A stretch of 64,000 bases of DNA, from positions 16,304 through 80,303 of the forward strand of contig JAKFDK010000024.1 of assembly GCA_036676195.1 (NCBI GenBank). The letters are read 5' to 3'. Within the stretch, counting starts at the first letter, position 1, and every line of letters begins with the position of its first letter. Made by a program: the position numbers and the translations under genes. The notes below the pieces were generated by a model. It was not told the DNA's origin and ran no database searches. It saw nothing but the letters and a program-made list of their open reading frames with translations. Positions 62,254 to 64,000 of this stretch are shown here, in pieces. The DNA comes from JAKFDK01 sp036676195. GTDB lineage: Bacteria > Bacillota > Sulfobacillia > Symbiobacteriales > ZC4RG38.

Positions 62254-62826
62254 CTAGGGCTTTGGAGGTATAGTGAAATCTTCCAGTGCAGCCTGTGTGG
62301 CATAAAACTGGGTGCAAACATCCGGCGGGAGCGTGCACACCGGCGGCAAGGTGCACATCGGCGGCTCGGTAAACTCAAACTGCAGGTCGGCCGCCGTTTT
62401 CACGACCAGCGCGATGCCAACTGAGATTGTGATGCTCAGACCCGTGTCTGTAGCCGCGACGGTTACGTCCAGTACCCGGGCGACCTGTTCGCAGCGCACG
62501 AACATGCGGTACGGGTCTGGCGCCCAGAGTAGGGCCTTTCCGGAGTAAGAGTACGGAATCTGGTACAACCGTTCCTCGCTGGTCGTCATGTGGCGCAGGA
62601 TCACACGGGCCGAACCGCCGGCTACCCAGTTAACGGTCCGAAAGTTCGGTCCGCCCAGGAACGAGATCACGCCGCCGCAGGTCTGGCTATTCGACCTGAT
62701 CTCGGCCTCCACCGGCACCCAATCCGAAGCACTGATGCCGTCTACGTTTAAGGAAAAAGTTTGGCAGTCTTGGATCATGCACTGGTCGAAGATTTTGGTG
62801 ATCTCCAGACACACGTTGACCGCCAT
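62254..62826 (-). CDS. Candidate spore-coat-type protein
   Basis: 190 residues from the ATG at 62826, with AAAGGAG nine bases upstream. The start VNVCLEITKIFDQCMIQDCQ with its C-x(n)-C-x3-C spacing, then VEAEIRSNSQTCGGVISFLG and VLDVTVAATDTGLSITISVG, suggest a beta-rich, cysteine-bearing protein like clostridial coat proteins that begin with a K-x-[FY]-D-x-C motif. A Cys/Pro repeat (PMCTLPPVCTLPPDVC) precedes the C-terminus. No signal peptide. Coat location is inference. Confidence 0.55.
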   Translation of the reverse strand: MAVNVCLEITKIFDQCMIQDCQTFSLNVDGISASDWVPVEAEIRSNSQTCGGVISFLGGPNFRTVNWVAGGSARVILRHMTTSEERLYQIPYSYSGKALLWAPDPYRMFVRCEQVARVLDVTVAATDTGLSITISVGIALVVKTAADLQFEFTEPPMCTLPPVCTLPPDVCTQFYATQAALEDFTIPPKP

Positions 62827-62993
62827 GCCTGACGCTCCTTTCAACCCGACTGCCCCGACCCGACTCCGGAATCATGGGGTGTACAGTCGCCCGGTACACA
62901 TTATGAAAACTTGGCACCTTGGGGTTACCATGTTTTCTGGCCAGGCGTATGGTAACAGCACAAGCGGCTGTTCGCCAAAGGAGTTGTCTGGCC

Positions 62994-64000
62994 ATGGGAG
63001 TGTGCGTCCTCTGTCTGCGGTCGCAGGTGCCTTTGGTGGAACTGCCGGACGGAGAAGCGACCCCTGCGGCCATAGCTCAGCTTTGTATGGTATTAGGACG
63101 GCAGGCAGTCGTTGCACCTGATCATCAGGTGGTACATGTAGACTCCCCTTTGGAAAATCGCATCATCGTACTGGATCCCGGCCACGGTGGGTACGACCGC
63201 GGCGGGCGCGGGACGGCCGGGTTTGACGAGGCCGACGGTGTTCTGACGGTCGGCCTGCGGTTGGCTGACCAGTTGCGGGCGGCCGGGGCCACCGTTTACC
63301 TGACCCGTGAACGGGACGAAACAACGCCCCTGGCCGAGCGCCTGTGCCTGGTGCGGCTGGCCCGGCCCGACCTGCTGATCAGCCTCCACACCGGTGCGGT
63401 GTCAAACCCGCGCCGTGCCGGCTCCCAGGTGACCTATTCGTGGGGGGCTTGGCGGCGCAGCCGTCTGCTGGCCCGTGCTATTGCCCGCAGTCTGACAGGC
63501 TGCACCGGGCTGCCCGGGAGCGGGACGCGCTTTATGTGGCACGGGCTCCGTCACGACAACCACCTGGCCATGTTGCCCGGTCAGGTTCCGGCAGTGCTGG
63601 TTCACCTGGCCAACCACCACCAGCGCAACGAGGAACAGTTGCTGTTACAGAACGATTTCCTGGATGCCTGCGCCCGCGGGCTCTGGCTGGGTATCGCCCT
63701 CGCCTGCGCAAGCTGGCGGGGCCAGCCGATTACACCTCCGGTGGAGACCCTGGCTCCCCTTCTGCACCTGCTGGCCGCCGCTGCACCGGCAGCGGCTGAT
63801 GCCACGCCCGCCGCGCCGGACGCCCTGCCGCCCGTTGCCGGTGCGGCCACGCTGACCACTGAAAGCAGCACTGCCGCACCAACCGCGGTCCCCGGGCCGG
63901 TAGCCGATTCTGCCGCCGGACACGCCCCGGCCGATGCCCCCGCCCCGGCTGATGCCCCCGCCCCGGCCGATGCCCCCGCCCCGGCTGATGCCCCCGCCCC
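62994..64000 (+). CDS. N-acetylmuramoyl-L-alanine amidase, cut by the window end
   Basis: At least 335 residues from the ATG at 62994, which has AAAGGAG about 11 bases upstream; no stop before 64000. After about 55 N-terminal residues the Amidase_3 domain starts: IIVLDPGHGGYDRGGRGT, VYLTRERDETTPL, LLISLHTGAVS (Zn-binding His). The usual final Glu region reads PAVLVHLANHHQRNEE, with the expected catalytic Glu in ALLEVAF replaced by VLVHLAN, so activity is uncertain. The tail is Ala/Pro-rich and ends in PAPADA repeats. No signal peptide; a spore or lysis role fits. Confidence 0.8.
   Translation, partial: MGVCVLCLRSQVPLVELPDGEATPAAIAQLCMVLGRQAVVAPDHQVVHVDSPLENRIIVLDPGHGGYDRGGRGTAGFDEADGVLTVGLRLADQLRAAGATVYLTRERDETTPLAERLCLVRLARPDLLISLHTGAVSNPRRAGSQVTYSWGAWRRSRLLARAIARSLTGCTGLPGSGTRFMWHGLRHDNHLAMLPGQVPAVLVHLANHHQRNEEQLLLQNDFLDACARGLWLGIALACASWRGQPITPPVETLAPLLHLLAAAAPAAADATPAAPDALPPVAGAATLTTESSTAAPTAVPGPVADSAAGHAPADAPAPADAPAPADAPAPADAPA
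63924..64000 (+). repeat. 18-bp tandem repeats encoding PAPADA
   Basis: Units of GCCCCGGCYGATGCCCCC begin at 63924, 63942, 63960 and 63978 and continue past the window end, encoding Pro-Ala-Pro-Ala-Asp-Ala. Such low-complexity linkers usually separate a catalytic domain from a wall- or surface-binding domain. Confidence 0.9.

Overview
The window reads as chromosomal DNA of a GC-rich, endospore-forming member of the Bacillota (Firmicutes). The evidence is a Bacillus-type purine operon with purS/purQ/purL split and an Fe-S type PurF, a YyaC-family sporulation protein, two DUF6385-type spore-surface candidate proteins, a sigma-K-like promoter, strong Shine-Dalgarno sites and frequent GTG/TTG starts. 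I cannot name the genus. No insertion sequence, phage or CRISPR array was seen.

1-15.1 kb (minus strand): a purine operon in the order purE-purB-small membrane ORF-purC-purS-purQ-purL-purF-purM-purN-Nudix-Nudix-purH. It is preceded by a promoter and a roughly 260-nt structured leader. Behind it lie a DUF1444-like pair (one a lipoprotein) and a hpt-guaA operon with its own promoter. 15.2-18.5 kb: yyaC, a small hypothetical gene, a YjjX-Nudix fusion, an LCP-family protein and tRNA-Asp.

18.7-44.9 kb: a surface-glycan region. It starts with a three-domain wall hydrolase, a NodB-like deacetylase, an ATP-grasp enzyme and a HAD/hexapeptide-acyltransferase/Zn-ribbon fusion. Five head-to-tail GT2-TPR glycosyltransferases follow on the minus strand. 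Then come a 12-residue-repeat DUF6385 protein, a DegT aminotransferase plus Gfo/Idh/MocA dehydrogenase pair (3-amino-sugar nucleotide type), a second DUF6385 protein behind a sigma-K-like promoter, two GT4 enzymes, a ManC-type bifunctional enzyme, a methyltransferase and two double-GT2 proteins. More glycan genes (four GT4/GT2 genes, gmd) lie at 48.9-51.2 and 58.1-62.1 kb. Together they suggest a mannose/deoxyhexose- and amino-sugar-containing glycan decorating a spore or cell surface protein.

44.9-48.8 kb: a P1B-type metal ATPase, an Arg-rich protein with a hydrophobic segment, and an unknown protein downstream of a near-perfect Fur box. This is a candidate iron-handling (possibly ferrosome-like) locus.

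51.3-58.1 kb: a Cys-rich protein, then a gas-vesicle cluster: gvpA, a terminator, a small helical ORF, an ArsA-type ATPase, gvpO, gvpN, gvpF/L, gvpG, a gvpA-like gene, gvpF/L, gvpK, gvpJ, gvpF/L. It sits inside the surface-glycan region, so gas vesicles linked to spores are a reasonable hypothesis. The window ends with a coat-protein candidate and a truncated N-acetylmuramoyl-L-alanine amidase with a Pro-Ala-Asp repeat tail.
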